A stretch of DNA of 64,000 nucleotides from Hellea sp. (GCA_013002305.1 JABDKG010000040.1:1-64000); one strand, 5' to 3'. Counted from the stretch's first letter, positions 1 through 9,001 are shown. Numbers and translations: made by a program. Notes: a model not told the origin generated them from the sequence alone.

Positions 1-113
1 ATTATTCTGTTGCACTGTGCGGGCGGTCAGCTAACATAGCCTGTCTGTCCGGGCAACTGGTCAATTCCACTTTCATACTCTATATTAGTGTTTAATCCGA
101 TAGGTTGATCTGA

Positions 114-779
114 ATGTCTGAAATAATCCTCTATGCCGCAATCGCGACCATTATTTGCGCCATGCTCTATTCTGTCTTGGGAAAGTCAGTTGGCCGGGGG
201 CCTGAAAGTGCTGTCGACCCGACACAGTTTATGGCCAAAACCGATGTCGGCAATCCGGCAATTATAGATCCGCTTGAAGAATATGGTGATTTTCCCAACG
301 TCGGCAATATCCGTAAATTTGATCCCGGCTTCTCCTTGACCCAGTTTCAGGATCAAGCGCAGGGCGCGTACGCGGTTATTCTCGACGCTTTTGCGGAGGC
401 TGACCGCTCTCTTTTAAAAGAGCTTTTGACCAAGAAGGTTTACGCCCTCTATGAAGAGGCGATCACCAACCGCGAAGCTGATAATCTGACCCAAATAACC
501 GATTTGGCGCGGATCATGGGGACCAATATTACCGGCGTCTCGGTTAAAAATAATATTGCCCGTATTTCTGTGGAGTTTGAAGCCGAGCTCGCCTCGGCGC
601 TGACCGATGCCGACGGCAAAGTTCTCCAGGGTGACCCCAATCTACTGTCCCGCTCGACCGAAATTTGGTCATTTGAAAGAGATTTAAAATCATCCAATCC
701 GAACTGGCTGCTCGCAGACGTCGCTGCATCTGAAGGTGATGAACAAGAAGTCGATCCGACACCCGATACGCTCCATTAG
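114..779 (+). CDS. Tim44/TimA-family membrane-anchored protein
   Basis: 221 residues. Residues 3-22 form one hydrophobic segment (ILYAAIATIICAMLYSVLG). A polar linker follows, then a Tim44-like domain from about residue 70 to 205 with the typical opening GFSLTQFQDQAQGAYAVILD. The family resembles the mitochondrial import-motor subunit Tim44; alphaproteobacterial TimA proteins are inner-membrane anchored with the domain in the cytoplasm, and their exact role is unclear. It sits just upstream of the lytic transglycosylase gene, an order I recall from other alphaproteobacteria. The start is the first ATG after a stop-rich leader. The 113 bases upstream hold no recognisable gene. Confidence 0.85.
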   Translation: MSEIILYAAIATIICAMLYSVLGKSVGRGPESAVDPTQFMAKTDVGNPAIIDPLEEYGDFPNVGNIRKFDPGFSLTQFQDQAQGAYAVILDAFAEADRSLLKELLTKKVYALYEEAITNREADNLTQITDLARIMGTNITGVSVKNNIARISVEFEAELASALTDADGKVLQGDPNLLSRSTEIWSFERDLKSSNPNWLLADVAASEGDEQEVDPTPDTLH

Positions 780-783
780 CGCG

Positions 784-2070
784 ATGAAATTTAAAACGAC
801 GATTGGGTCCCTATCCGCAATGTTGCTGCTTGCGGCGTGCGAGACAACTTCCACACAGCCCGAAACCGGTCCGGAGATTATCACCGGCCCAGAAGTCGGC
901 GTTCCGGCCGAGGGGACGGGCAGCGAAACAGGAACGGGCGAAACAGGAACGGGCGAAACGGGCGGCACAGTCATTGACAATAATCCCGTTGATAATAGCG
1001 GTCCCGTTTCTGGCGGCCCCATATCGGGCGGCCAGACCGGGACGATCAATATAAGCACCTATTATAATGATCTCACAGGCTGGCATAATTTCGACCACCG
1101 CGCCGCGCTGACCGCCCTTCAGCGCAGCTGCGTCAGCTTTGCCAATAAATCACCGGAGGATTTTCTCCTATCGACCAATGGCTATTACGGACAATATCAG
1201 GACTGGGCGGCGATTTGTGACCAAGCCCAGGCAACACCGGTCCATGACAATTTCATTGCCCGCGACTTTTTTGAAAACGCGTTTCTGCCTGTCAATCAAA
1301 GTAGTGATTTCACAGGAATGGTCACAGGCTATTATCAACCGGAAATTCAAGCCCGGCGGGTCAAAGACGCGGTCTATTCCGAACCGATCCTAAGCCCCCC
1401 TGATGATGAAGCGGTCCTAAGCTGGCCGCGCAGTAAAATTTCCGACAGCGTCGCAACGCCGATTGCTTACGGCAAACCCATGGAAGTGTTTTTCATGCAA
1501 ATTCAGGGCTCGGGTGTTCTGAACCTCGGGAGCGGCGAAAAAGTCCGCGCCGCCTATGCCAAGAATAATGGATATGCTTACACGTCCATAGGCCGCCTCT
1601 TGGTTGAACGCGGCGAGATCCACAAAGATCAATCGTCCAAGCAGGATATTGAAAACTGGATGGACCAAGCGGGGCCGGATAAAGCGCGCGCATTAATGAA
1701 TGAAAATAAGCGCTATATATTTTTCAGCGAAGAGACCTTGCAGGCCGGAGAGGGCCCGAAAGGCGCGCAGCGCGTGCCCTTGACCGATATGGCGTCCATT
1801 GCGGTGGATCCCAGTTTTTACCCTTACGGGCTCCCGGTTTGGCTCGAGACCCAGATCCCGTCCGGAAAGGGCGATTATAAAGGAACCGCGCAGCAATTAT
1901 TAGTGATTGCCCAGGATACCGGCAAAGCTATTCGCGGAGAGCATAGAGCCGATCTATATTTTGGCTCAGGCGACGCGGCCGGAGACAAGGCCGGAACGAT
2001 GAAACATCCGGCGCGCTGGACCATTTTACTACCGCTTCATCTGGCTTTGCAGTTGGCATCAATCTCATAA
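784..2070 (+). CDS. mltA: Membrane-bound lytic murein transglycosylase A
   Basis: 428 residues from the chosen start. An ATG at 736 would overlap the Tim44 gene by 44 bases, but the ATG at 784 gives a clean lipoprotein signal (MKFKTTIGSLSAMLLLAAC) with the modified Cys at 19. A Gly/Thr/Glu-rich linker (about 30-70) leads to the MltA barrel and 3D domain. Visible family motifs are FTGYYQPE-like TGMVTGYYQPEI, the FFMQIQGSG loop, and a C-terminal AQDTGKAIRGEHRADLYFG that carries the catalytic Asp region. The enzyme cleaves glycan strands of peptidoglycan to 1,6-anhydromuropeptides at the outer membrane. It lies 4 bases downstream of the Tim44 gene, so co-transcription is likely. Confidence 0.93.
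   Translation: MKFKTTIGSLSAMLLLAACETTSTQPETGPEIITGPEVGVPAEGTGSETGTGETGTGETGGTVIDNNPVDNSGPVSGGPISGGQTGTINISTYYNDLTGWHNFDHRAALTALQRSCVSFANKSPEDFLLSTNGYYGQYQDWAAICDQAQATPVHDNFIARDFFENAFLPVNQSSDFTGMVTGYYQPEIQARRVKDAVYSEPILSPPDDEAVLSWPRSKISDSVATPIAYGKPMEVFFMQIQGSGVLNLGSGEKVRAAYAKNNGYAYTSIGRLLVERGEIHKDQSSKQDIENWMDQAGPDKARALMNENKRYIFFSEETLQAGEGPKGAQRVPLTDMASIAVDPSFYPYGLPVWLETQIPSGKGDYKGTAQQLLVIAQDTGKAIRGEHRADLYFGSGDAAGDKAGTMKHPARWTILLPLHLALQLASIS
925..965 (+). repeat. 15-bp tandem repeat coding the MltA linker
   Basis: Two exact copies of gaaacaggaacgggc (925-939 and 940-954) and a partial third copy encode the repeating Glu-Thr-Gly-Thr-Gly linker of MltA, between the lipidated Cys and the enzyme domain. 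Such units can change copy number by slippage without breaking the frame, which would lengthen or shorten the tether. Confidence 0.8.
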
Positions 2071-2088
2071 GCCTTTAGGGCGTCCGGG

Positions 2089-2976
2089 ATGGCACAAGCG
2101 CAGACATATCACTGGACCGGCCCGCTTACTGTTTTGGCGGGCGGATTTTGTATCGGTTTTGCGCCGATCATGATGCGCTTTGCCGAAGCCGATCTGGGTC
2201 CGCAGGCGATCGCCATGTGGCGGTTCTTTTTTGCCGTTCCGATATTGTTTTTAATCGTTATCGCGACGATGAAAAGACTGCCGGTGCGGCCCAATAAATT
2301 CATTATATTGGGCGGCATATTTTTCGCCTCCGACATTGCGCTCTGGCACTGGTCGCTCTCATTAACCACGGTCGCAAACGCAACCTTTATTGTGAATCTG
2401 GGCAATATCGGCGTCGGCCTGCTGGCGTGGATTTTCTTGAAAGAACGGCTGACAATATTTTGGGTTATGGCGATCGCGATGGCCTTGACCGGAGCCGCGG
2501 CTTTGTCCCAGGGCGGGGTTGAGGCGGCGATACAGCCGGATGTCAAAGGGGATATATTGGCGCTGATCGCGGCGTGTTTTTTGTCGGCCTATATTTTATG
2601 CTCCAAAATAGCCCGGCGCACCATCAGCGCGGTTGAGGCCATGTTCTGGCTGACCCTGGTTGAGCTGTTCATGTCGATTATATTTGTCAAAATATCCGGA
2701 GAAGCCTTTTTCCCGAAAAGCAGCGCCGGATATTTCTGGCCCTTTATGCTCGCAATCGTGGTTCAAATTTTAGGCCAAGGCCTGATTGTGACGGGTCTTG
2801 GAAAGACACCGGCCTCAATCGCCGGCGTTATGATCTTGCTTCAGCCGGTCGTTGCCACGATCGCGGCCTGGGGGTTTTTCGGGGAACATCTTTCAAACTT
2901 CCAGATAGGCGGCGGCCTATTGATCCTGCTGGCGATTTGGCTCGCCCAGCAAGGCCGTGCTAAGCAGCCCTCATGA
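2089..2976 (+). CDS. EamA/DMT-family transporter
   Basis: 295 residues forming about ten hydrophobic segments in two EamA repeats (about 12-135 and 150-288), the architecture of the drug/metabolite transporter superfamily. Each half ends with a conserved helix pair; the second has the typical GVMILLQPVVATIAAWGFFGE, which matches the family's proline-containing helix 9. The substrate cannot be read from sequence; relatives export amino acids, nucleotides or drugs. It follows MltA by 18 bases and its last 4 bases overlap the next start (ATGA), so it probably shares a transcript with the Smr gene. Confidence 0.88.
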   Translation: MAQAQTYHWTGPLTVLAGGFCIGFAPIMMRFAEADLGPQAIAMWRFFFAVPILFLIVIATMKRLPVRPNKFIILGGIFFASDIALWHWSLSLTTVANATFIVNLGNIGVGLLAWIFLKERLTIFWVMAIAMALTGAAALSQGGVEAAIQPDVKGDILALIAACFLSAYILCSKIARRTISAVEAMFWLTLVELFMSIIFVKISGEAFFPKSSAGYFWPFMLAIVVQILGQGLIVTGLGKTPASIAGVMILLQPVVATIAAWGFFGEHLSNFQIGGGLLILLAIWLAQQGRAKQPS

Positions 2977-3452
2977 CCAAGCGCGGCAAAAAAACACCGG
3001 ATGACGAGGCGGTTTGGAAACGCGTGTCGCGAACGGTTTCGCCGCTCAAGAAAGGCAGCTCGCGTCCTGACAGCGCCGATATTTCGCACTTCATGCACGT
3101 TCCGGTGGCCCGGCCGGATACGCCGCGTAAATCCGGGGCTCTGCAACGACGGCAGGATAAGAAAACCCGGCGCGGCATGGTTGCGGTGGACAAAACCATA
3201 GACCTTCATGATCAGACCCTGTCGCAGGCCTTTGACAGTCTGCGCCGGTCTATCATTCGCGCCTATAACCATAATCACAAAACTATTCTTGTCATAACCG
3301 GCAAGGGCATGCGCGGGCAGGGCGCGCTGCGGCGGAGCCTTCCGCTCTGGCTTGAGCATGACGATATCCGGCCCATAATTGCGGAATATTCACCGGCCCA
3401 TCAACGCCACGGCGGCGGCGGCGCGTGGTATATATTTTTGAAAAGCCGGTAA
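2973..3452 (+). CDS. Smr/MutS2-domain protein
   Basis: 159 residues. The basic, probably disordered first half is followed by a small MutS-related (Smr) domain from about 70 to 157. The two signature stretches are visible: DLHDQT (the LDLHG-type motif) and TGKGMRGQGALR (the TGxG motif). Smr domains act as nucleases on nicked, branched or ribosome-bound RNA/DNA substrates in other bacteria; no specific target is suggested here. Translation is coupled to the upstream transporter by an ATGA overlap. This is a free-standing Smr protein, not part of MutS2. Confidence 0.88.
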   Translation: MTKRGKKTPDDEAVWKRVSRTVSPLKKGSSRPDSADISHFMHVPVARPDTPRKSGALQRRQDKKTRRGMVAVDKTIDLHDQTLSQAFDSLRRSIIRAYNHNHKTILVITGKGMRGQGALRRSLPLWLEHDDIRPIIAEYSPAHQRHGGGGAWYIFLKSR

Positions 3453-3460
3453 TCCAGTCC

Positions 3461-3488
3461 TTGCATTGAGTTTCAGCCTTTTTATAAC
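3461..3488 (+). promoter_or_regulatory. Candidate sigma-70 promoter for the FMN reductase/nth operon
   Basis: TTGCAT (3461-3466) and TATAAC (3483-3488) are separated by 16 bases in the 68-base gap before the FMN reductase gene. This places a transcription start near 3495, about 25 bases before the ATG. The match is reasonable but not perfect. Confidence 0.4.
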
Positions 3489-3520
3489 CCTATCACCCTA
3501 CGATAAATCTCAGGACCACC

Positions 3521-4075
3521 ATGACCGATAAACCCTTCCGAATTGGATTTCTGTGCGGCTCGCTAAGAACCGGATCCGTCAATCAAAAGCTCTCAAAGGC
3601 GCTGCAGAAAAAAGCTAAGGCAATGGGCCTTCGCACTGGCGAGATTGATCTGGCGAAATATGAACTGCCGCTTTATCACGGCGATTTTGAAACGCCCGCC
3701 AATGTCAAAAAACTCATCCGCAAAATGAAGGGCTTTGACGGCATCGTGATTGTCTCGCCGGAATATAATGGCGGCCTGCCGCCGCTGCTGAAAAACGCGA
3801 TTGACTGGACCAGCACGGTTGAGACCGGTCATATCAAAAGCAAGCCTTACGGCATCGCCTCATGCACGCCCGGGCCGATGAGCGGGATCATGGTGATGCG
3901 GCAAATCCAGTTTATTCTGATGCGGCTCGGCGCAGATCTGGTGCCGTTTCAGGTCGGGTGCGGCAACGCAGAAAAAGCCTTTGACGCCAAAGGCAACTTA
4001 ACCACTCAGCCTGCCCGTAATTTTGCCGATAATATGCTCTGCGAACTGAAGGCGCGGATTAAATCCCGCAGCTAA
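3521..4075 (+). CDS. NADPH-dependent FMN reductase family protein
   Basis: 184 residues with the flavodoxin-like fold of the NADPH-dependent FMN reductase family. The N-terminal GFLCGSLRTGSVNQKL is the phosphate-binding GSxRxxSxN loop for FMN, and VSPEYNGGLPPLLKNAIDW is the family's second flavin-contact signature (SPEYNGG...KNAIDW). Relatives reduce FMN, quinones, azo dyes or chromate using NAD(P)H; the physiological substrate here is unknown. Its stop codon shares one base with the start of nth (TAATG), so the two are translated together. Confidence 0.9.
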   Translation: MTDKPFRIGFLCGSLRTGSVNQKLSKALQKKAKAMGLRTGEIDLAKYELPLYHGDFETPANVKKLIRKMKGFDGIVIVSPEYNGGLPPLLKNAIDWTSTVETGHIKSKPYGIASCTPGPMSGIMVMRQIQFILMRLGADLVPFQVGCGNAEKAFDAKGNLTTQPARNFADNMLCELKARIKSRS

Positions 4076-4749
4076 TGGCGACTAAAAAGAAACTTCCCCG
4101 GCCCAAACTGACCAGCGCGAAAATTTCGGATATTTATGCCGAACTGGCCAAGCTTGATCCGGCGCCGCGCACCGAGCTGAACTATTCCAACCCGTTTACT
4201 TTGGTCGTGGCGGTTGCCCTGTCGGCACAAGCCACAGATGTCGGCGTCAACAAAGCCACCAAAGCATTGTTTAAGGCCGCCGATACGCCGGAGAAAATGG
4301 TCGCGCTCGGCGAAGACAAAATCCGCGACTATATCAAAACCATTGGCCTGTTTCGCACCAAGGCCGCCAATGTGTTTAAATTATCGCAAATGCTGATCGA
4401 TGATTTCGGCAGCGAGGTTCCGCAGACCCGCGAAGAGCTCGAGCGTCTTCCGGGCGTTGGCCGAAAGACCGCCAATGTGGTTCTCAACGAAGCCTTTGGT
4501 CAGCCGACTATGGCGGTCGACACCCATATATTCCGGGTCTCCAACCGCACCGGCATGGCGCCCGGCAAAAACCCGCTCGAGGTCGAGCTTAATCTGTTAA
4601 AAGTGACGCCCGAAAATTACGCCCTCCACGCCCATCACTGGCTGATCCTGCACGGCCGCTATGTCTGCATCGCCCGAAAGCCCAGATGCTACAACTGCGC
4701 GGTGAGCGAGATATGCCGGTTCAAGGATAAAACCCCGGCGGTGGATTAG
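4075..4749 (+). CDS. nth: Endonuclease III (thymine-glycol DNA glycosylase/AP lyase)
   Basis: 224 residues. The helix-hairpin-helix is LPGVGRKTANVVL, containing the catalytic Lys. The catalytic Asp follows in AVDTHIFRVSNR. Four cysteines near the C terminus have the exact C-x6-C-x2-C-x5-C spacing of the [4Fe-4S] cluster loop. The enzyme removes oxidised pyrimidines in base-excision repair and nicks the abasic site. Length is normal. Its start overlaps the FMN reductase stop by one base, and its 3' end overlaps the convergent ATP-grasp gene by 4 bases. Confidence 0.96.
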   Translation: MATKKKLPRPKLTSAKISDIYAELAKLDPAPRTELNYSNPFTLVVAVALSAQATDVGVNKATKALFKAADTPEKMVALGEDKIRDYIKTIGLFRTKAANVFKLSQMLIDDFGSEVPQTREELERLPGVGRKTANVVLNEAFGQPTMAVDTHIFRVSNRTGMAPGKNPLEVELNLLKVTPENYALHAHHWLILHGRYVCIARKPRCYNCAVSEICRFKDKTPAVD

Positions 4750-5657
4750 GGCGTCAACCGCTTCTTAAGCGTTTCCGCCAATTTAAGCGCGCCCTGATTA
4801 TCGCCGCCTTCGCCTTCGGCGTGGGGCAGATATAGATAGGGTTCGAGCAGCTCGAGCTCGATCAGCTTTAACGCCCCGTCATCACCGCGCAGCAAGTCGA
4901 CCCGGGCGTAGAGCGGTATTGTGTCAAGCTGCTTAAGGATCAGCTTTGCCGCTGCCTTTTCTTCATCCGTCGGGGTGTAAGTTTGTTCGGTGCCGCCATA
5001 GAGCGATTGGATGCGGTAATCTCCGGACTTGGCTTTTTTAAGGACGGCATGAGAAAACTCGCCGCCAAAATAGAGAAAGGAATATTCGCCTTCGTCTTGA
5101 ACTGAACGCAAAAACGCCTGCACCATTGTGCCTTCGGGCGGAAGCTCGCTGTGATCCGGGAAAGGATCGCCCTGGGCGTAAAGCACCTGACGCCAGGCCC
5201 CGCCGCCGACGATGGGTTTGATCACCAGCCTATCGGTCTGCAATGTTTCAAAGGCCTGATTGATCCCGGCTTCCGTGACCTTATCCATATAAAGCGTGCG
5301 GATGACCGGCGCGCCTTTGGTCGCGAGCTCTTCGAGATAAGATTTCTCGGAATTCCATTTCAGCATCTCATAAGGATTAAAGATATGTGTTTTCCCGGCC
5401 GCTTGTTTCATCTGTTCCAGAAAGGCGTGTTGATTGCCTTCAAAATAATCCCAGACAAATAGCGGCAGGACCGCATCAAAATGATCGGCCATCTCTCCGG
5501 CGTCGCGCCAGCGTAAAATTTCGGCGGACATATCATGACGGGCGAAGGCCGGAACGATCTTGCCCATCTGCTCTTCAAGCTCGAAAATATCTTCCCGTGC
5601 CTCTTTGTGCCCCGGCATCATATTGTCCGAAACCAGAATCCCTACACGATAAGTCAT
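4746..5657 (-). CDS. ATP-grasp domain protein of unknown substrate
   Basis: 303 residues. The middle and C-terminal parts have the ATP-grasp layout: VIKPIVGGGAW at about 148-158 (nucleotide-binding lysine and glycine loop), YSFLYFGGEFSHAVLKK, and the metal-binding end YARVDLLRGDDGALKLIELELLEPYLYL. It resembles the glutathione-synthetase/RimK branch and DcsG-like ligases, which join a carboxylate to an amine or thiol using ATP. The acceptor and donor cannot be told from sequence. It stands alone, convergent with nth and divergent from adenosine kinase. Confidence 0.8.
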   Translation of the reverse strand: MTYRVGILVSDNMMPGHKEAREDIFELEEQMGKIVPAFARHDMSAEILRWRDAGEMADHFDAVLPLFVWDYFEGNQHAFLEQMKQAAGKTHIFNPYEMLKWNSEKSYLEELATKGAPVIRTLYMDKVTEAGINQAFETLQTDRLVIKPIVGGGAWRQVLYAQGDPFPDHSELPPEGTMVQAFLRSVQDEGEYSFLYFGGEFSHAVLKKAKSGDYRIQSLYGGTEQTYTPTDEEKAAAKLILKQLDTIPLYARVDLLRGDDGALKLIELELLEPYLYLPHAEGEGGDNQGALKLAETLKKRLTP

Positions 5658-5731
5658 AAGCCCTCATATTTTCGCATTGCAAAAAGACAGATAGTGTTTT
5701 AACCGCCCCGCACAAGATGAAAGGGTTCAAC

Positions 5732-6724
5732 ATGGCCGTAAAATATGATGTTCTGGGAATAGGCAACGCCATTATGGATGTTATCGCGCCGGTCTCCGAT
5801 AGCTTTCTGACCGAGAACGACATTCAGAAAAGCGCCATGACCTTGATCGACGAAAATCGCGCCCTCGAACTTCACAAGAAACTGCAAGCCGCTTCGAACC
5901 CACAAGAGATTGCCGGCGGCTCGGCGGCCAATACGCTGGTCGGGATTGCCGGACTTGGGGTTCGCGGTGCCTATGTCGGCAAAGTCGCCAATGATCCACT
6001 TGGAACACGCTTCTCTACCGGCATGACATCGGCCGGTGTCGATTTCACAACCCAGCCCCTGCTCAATCAGGATGCGACGGCCCGCTGCCTGATCGCGGTG
6101 ACCGAAGATGGTGAGCGCTCAATGAATACATTTCTGGGTGCATCGGTTCGCTTTAGCCCCAGAGATATTCTCAAATCCCAGATCCAGTCGGCCGGGATTA
6201 TTTATCTCGAAGGCTATTTGTTTGATCAAGACGAAGCCAAAGCGGCCTTTGTCAAAGCATCTGAAATCGCTCAGGCCGCTGGCCGCAAAGTATCTCTGAC
6301 CTTGTCCGATCTATTCTGTGTTGACCGTCACCGGCAAAGCTTCAAACATTTGATCAAACATCATGTCGACATTTTGTTTGCCAACGAATCCGAGCTCTTA
6401 TCTCTTTATGAAACCGATGATTTTGACGCCGCCGTCACGGCTTTGCGTCAGGACTGTAAAATTGCCTGCGTCACCCGAAGCTCTAAAGGGTCGATCGTGA
6501 TCGAGGAAGACCGGGTTCACCCGATCCCGGCAATCTGGGTGGATGATCTGATCGACACGACCGGCGCGGGTGACCAATATGCTGCCGGCGTTCTATCGGG
6601 CCATGTGATGGGTATGGATTGGGCTGAAGCGGGATATCTTGGCAGTGTCTGCGCCGCAGAAGTTATCGCCCATTATGGCGCGCGTCCGGAAACGTGCATT
6701 CATCAATTGATTGTTACGGGCTAA
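5732..6724 (+). CDS. Adenosine kinase, PfkB family
   Basis: 330 residues from the chosen ATG. An ATG at 5717 is in frame, but AAAGGG lies just upstream of 5732 and MAVKYDVLGIGNAIMD is the usual start of this family. The PfkB second signature is DTTGAGDQYAAGVLSG with the catalytic Asp in GAGD; the first signature region is GGSAANTLVGIAGLG. Members phosphorylate adenosine or related nucleosides and sugars; sequence style (GNAIMDVIAPVSD, DLFCVDRHR) fits the alphaproteobacterial adenosine-kinase group. Its 3' end overlaps the convergent MarR gene by 4 bases. Confidence 0.88.
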   Translation: MAVKYDVLGIGNAIMDVIAPVSDSFLTENDIQKSAMTLIDENRALELHKKLQAASNPQEIAGGSAANTLVGIAGLGVRGAYVGKVANDPLGTRFSTGMTSAGVDFTTQPLLNQDATARCLIAVTEDGERSMNTFLGASVRFSPRDILKSQIQSAGIIYLEGYLFDQDEAKAAFVKASEIAQAAGRKVSLTLSDLFCVDRHRQSFKHLIKHHVDILFANESELLSLYETDDFDAAVTALRQDCKIACVTRSSKGSIVIEEDRVHPIPAIWVDDLIDTTGAGDQYAAGVLSGHVMGMDWAEAGYLGSVCAAEVIAHYGARPETCIHQLIVTG

Positions 6725-7248
6725 AAGTTTTTGAGGGTCAGTATCTGCACCCGATTGCTGAGCCGTTTGAGCTGCCGGAACAGGGAAGCCCATTCATCGG
6801 AATTGGGTTTTGAAATCGCCAACTCGTCAGACTCAAACAAATTCTGACAGCCTTCCAGGAACTGATCGGCCAGATCCCGCCCCGTATCCGTCAGGTTTAA
6901 AAACCGGCTGCGTGAGTCGCCGGCATTTTCTGTTGAGACCACGAAATTATCGGAAACGAGGTTTTTTACCGCCCGCGTAACCGTTGCCGGATCGAGTCCG
7001 GTGGCGCGAAACACCTCGCTGCTGGTACAGGGCCCGCCAGAATCCCGGATCGCGGCCAGGACCTGAACATCTCTGATCGTATAGGCTGACGGCATATCGA
7101 GCTTCGGTAGGACGGTTTTCTTGATCAGCCGGACATAATCACTGGCTAGGCCGGATAAAACGGCGTGAAATCGGGCCTCGACAGGTAAAGGGAATGATTC
7201 GGAATCCGATGATTTTTCTATACCTGACTTTACATCAAACAGCGACAA
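6721..7248 (-). CDS. MarR-family transcriptional regulator
   Basis: 175 residues. A winged helix-turn-helix from about 65 to 135 is clear: TIRDVQVLAAIRDSGGPCTSSEVFRATGLDPATVTRAVKNL is followed by the wing DNFVVSTENAGDSRSRFLNLTDTGRDLADQ. MarR proteins bind as dimers to palindromes and release on ligand binding. The 198-base gap to lolA contains a perfect 10-base palindrome, GTAAATTTAC (7330-7339), which could be an operator for this gene or lolA; this is only a guess. No efflux or degradation gene sits beside it to suggest a ligand. Confidence 0.88.
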   Translation of the reverse strand: MSLFDVKSGIEKSSDSESFPLPVEARFHAVLSGLASDYVRLIKKTVLPKLDMPSAYTIRDVQVLAAIRDSGGPCTSSEVFRATGLDPATVTRAVKNLVSDNFVVSTENAGDSRSRFLNLTDTGRDLADQFLEGCQNLFESDELAISKPNSDEWASLFRQLKRLSNRVQILTLKNF

Positions 7249-7446
7249 AGAGCCCTCCCATTATAAGCAGCTCCCCCGATCGGCTTTGAAGTCATGACAC
7301 GCCCTAACAGAATTCATAACACAATTGGCGTAAATTTACAATTTCAAATATCCGTGATCATGAATGATGTTTAATGAAATATATCTTTTTGTTCAGCATG
7401 GATTAAAACGAATTCTGCTAGAGCCTTAAAAAAACAAAGGTAGATT

Positions 7447-8124
7447 ATGAAAAAGTTGAAGCAAATTGTTGGTGTGACGGCCCTTATGTCCGCCCTTGCG
7501 ATCAGCGCTGGCGCGCTTGGCCAGACCAGCCCTGCCTATTCCGGCGGGACGCCTGTCTATGCCGCTTTTACGGATCCGCAAAATGTTGAAAACGACCTTA
7601 ACCGGATCGATGCGGCGCTAAATTCCATAACCGACTTTGAAGGCCGTTTCACACAATATAGTCCTGACGGACGGGTTGATACGGGTATTATATATTTGTC
7701 GCGTCCGGGACGAATGCGCTTTGAATATGATGACCCAAACCCGCTTTTGGTGGTTTCTGATGGGGTGACTCTGGTACAACATGACAAGGCGCTGGAAATG
7801 TCTGACCGTGTGCCTTTGTCCTCGACGCCGCTCAACTTTTTCCTCAAAGAAAATGTTCAGCTCGCGCGCGATACGGAAGTTGTCGGCTTGACCAAATCCG
7901 CTCAGGAAATTCGCGTTACCGCCCGCGATGGCAGCGGCGAAATGGACGGGGTGATCTCGATGATCTTTGATCCGGTGACATTGGCGTTTCAGGCTTGGAT
8001 AATCGGCGATAGTTTTGGCGGAGAAACCCGCATTGTCTTGTCGGATTTAAGTTATAATGGCAATATTAACCCGCGCCTATTCATTCATGATGATGATAAT
8101 CGCCGGGATCGTCGCCGCCGTTAA
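7447..8124 (+). CDS. lolA: Outer-membrane lipoprotein carrier protein LolA
   Basis: 225 residues with an N-terminal signal peptide (about 1-26). The mature part has the LolA half-barrel pattern: ITDFEGRFTQYSPDGRVDTGIIYLSRPGRMRFEYDDPNPLLVVSDG, where an aromatic-rich strand and the PGRMRFEY motif are typical. LolA shuttles lipoproteins through the periplasm from LolCDE to the outer membrane. This is relevant because the window encodes many predicted lipoproteins. The C terminus ends in an Arg/Asp-rich tail (DDDNRRDRRRR) that is not part of the fold. It is divergent from the MarR gene and followed by exoIII. Confidence 0.92.
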   Translation: MKKLKQIVGVTALMSALAISAGALGQTSPAYSGGTPVYAAFTDPQNVENDLNRIDAALNSITDFEGRFTQYSPDGRVDTGIIYLSRPGRMRFEYDDPNPLLVVSDGVTLVQHDKALEMSDRVPLSSTPLNFFLKENVQLARDTEVVGLTKSAQEIRVTARDGSGEMDGVISMIFDPVTLAFQAWIIGDSFGGETRIVLSDLSYNGNINPRLFIHDDDNRRDRRRR

Positions 8125-8179
8125 AACGCGATTTCATTAAAGGCTTGATTTGGCAGATAGGCTCTGCCAGCAAGCCGTC

Positions 8180-9001
8180 ATGAAAGTCAAAATCACAACA
8201 TGGAATATTAATTCGGTCCGGCTGCGGCAAGGCATGGTTTGTGATTTTCTCGAACAACATCAGCCGGATATTTTGGCGCTGCAAGAAATCAAATGTCAGA
8301 ACGAGCAATTTCCAGCCAAAGGGTTCGAGGCGCTCGGCTATAAATATATCGAAATAGCCGGACAAAAAGCCTATCACGGGGCGGCGACGATTTCGAAACT
8401 GCCTATGGAGCGCCTCCCTACCAGTTTCTGCCCGCTCGATCATGCCCGCCATGTCAGCACGCGGGTGATTGCAGGCTCAGAAGATTTTGAACTTCACAAT
8501 TTCTACATTCCCGCCGGCGGTGATGTGGCCGACCCAAAGATCAATGACAAGTTCCAGCACAAGCTCGATTTTCTCGCTGTGATGAATGATTATTTCACCG
8601 AGCGTTTCAGCCATGGCGACGCGCAACAGGTTTTGGTTGGCGACTTTAATATCGCGCCGGGCGAGCATGATGTCTGGTCCCATAAACAGCTTTTAAAAGT
8701 CATTAGCCACACGCCGATGGAAGTGGAAATTTTGGAAAAGCTTCGCGCCTGTCATGACTTTGTCGATACGGCGCGCCTATTTCGGGATGATGACGAAAAA
8801 CTTTATAGCTGGTGGTCTTACCGCGCCAAAGATGTGTTCGCGTCAAATCGTGGCCGCCGCCTTGACCATATCTGGGTCTCGCAAGCGCTGAAAGCCCCGG
8901 CCGAAAAAGCGGGGCGCGAAGGGTTTGAAATTCACACGGATTGGCGGGTCAAAGAGAAGCCCTCCGACCATGTCCCGGTGACGCAAATTCTTGATATTTA
9001 A
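8180..9001 (+). CDS. xthA: Exodeoxyribonuclease III
   Basis: 273 residues from the ATG at 8180, which gives the standard start MKVKITTWNINSVR; a TTG at 8150 would add a non-conserved decapeptide. Endonuclease/exonuclease/phosphatase fold with the catalytic LQEIKCQ (Glu), VGDFNIAPGEHD (Asp and Asn) and the final SDHVPV (Asp-His) motifs. It is the main AP endonuclease in base-excision repair and removes 3' blocks. Length matches the family. Its 3' end overlaps the convergent YhhN gene by 4 bases. Confidence 0.95.
   Translation: MKVKITTWNINSVRLRQGMVCDFLEQHQPDILALQEIKCQNEQFPAKGFEALGYKYIEIAGQKAYHGAATISKLPMERLPTSFCPLDHARHVSTRVIAGSEDFELHNFYIPAGGDVADPKINDKFQHKLDFLAVMNDYFTERFSHGDAQQVLVGDFNIAPGEHDVWSHKQLLKVISHTPMEVEILEKLRACHDFVDTARLFRDDDEKLYSWWSYRAKDVFASNRGRRLDHIWVSQALKAPAEKAGREGFEIHTDWRVKEKPSDHVPVTQILDI

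Noticed and set aside
736-783. An upstream ATG would extend the MltA gene to 736.
   Set aside because: It overlaps the Tim44 gene by 44 bases and would bury the lipoprotein signal 16 residues inside the protein; ATG 784 gives a complete lipobox.
7330-7339. GTAAATTTAC palindrome as a MarR operator.
   Set aside because: A 10-base palindrome in AT-rich DNA occurs often by chance; no second copy or half-site supports it.
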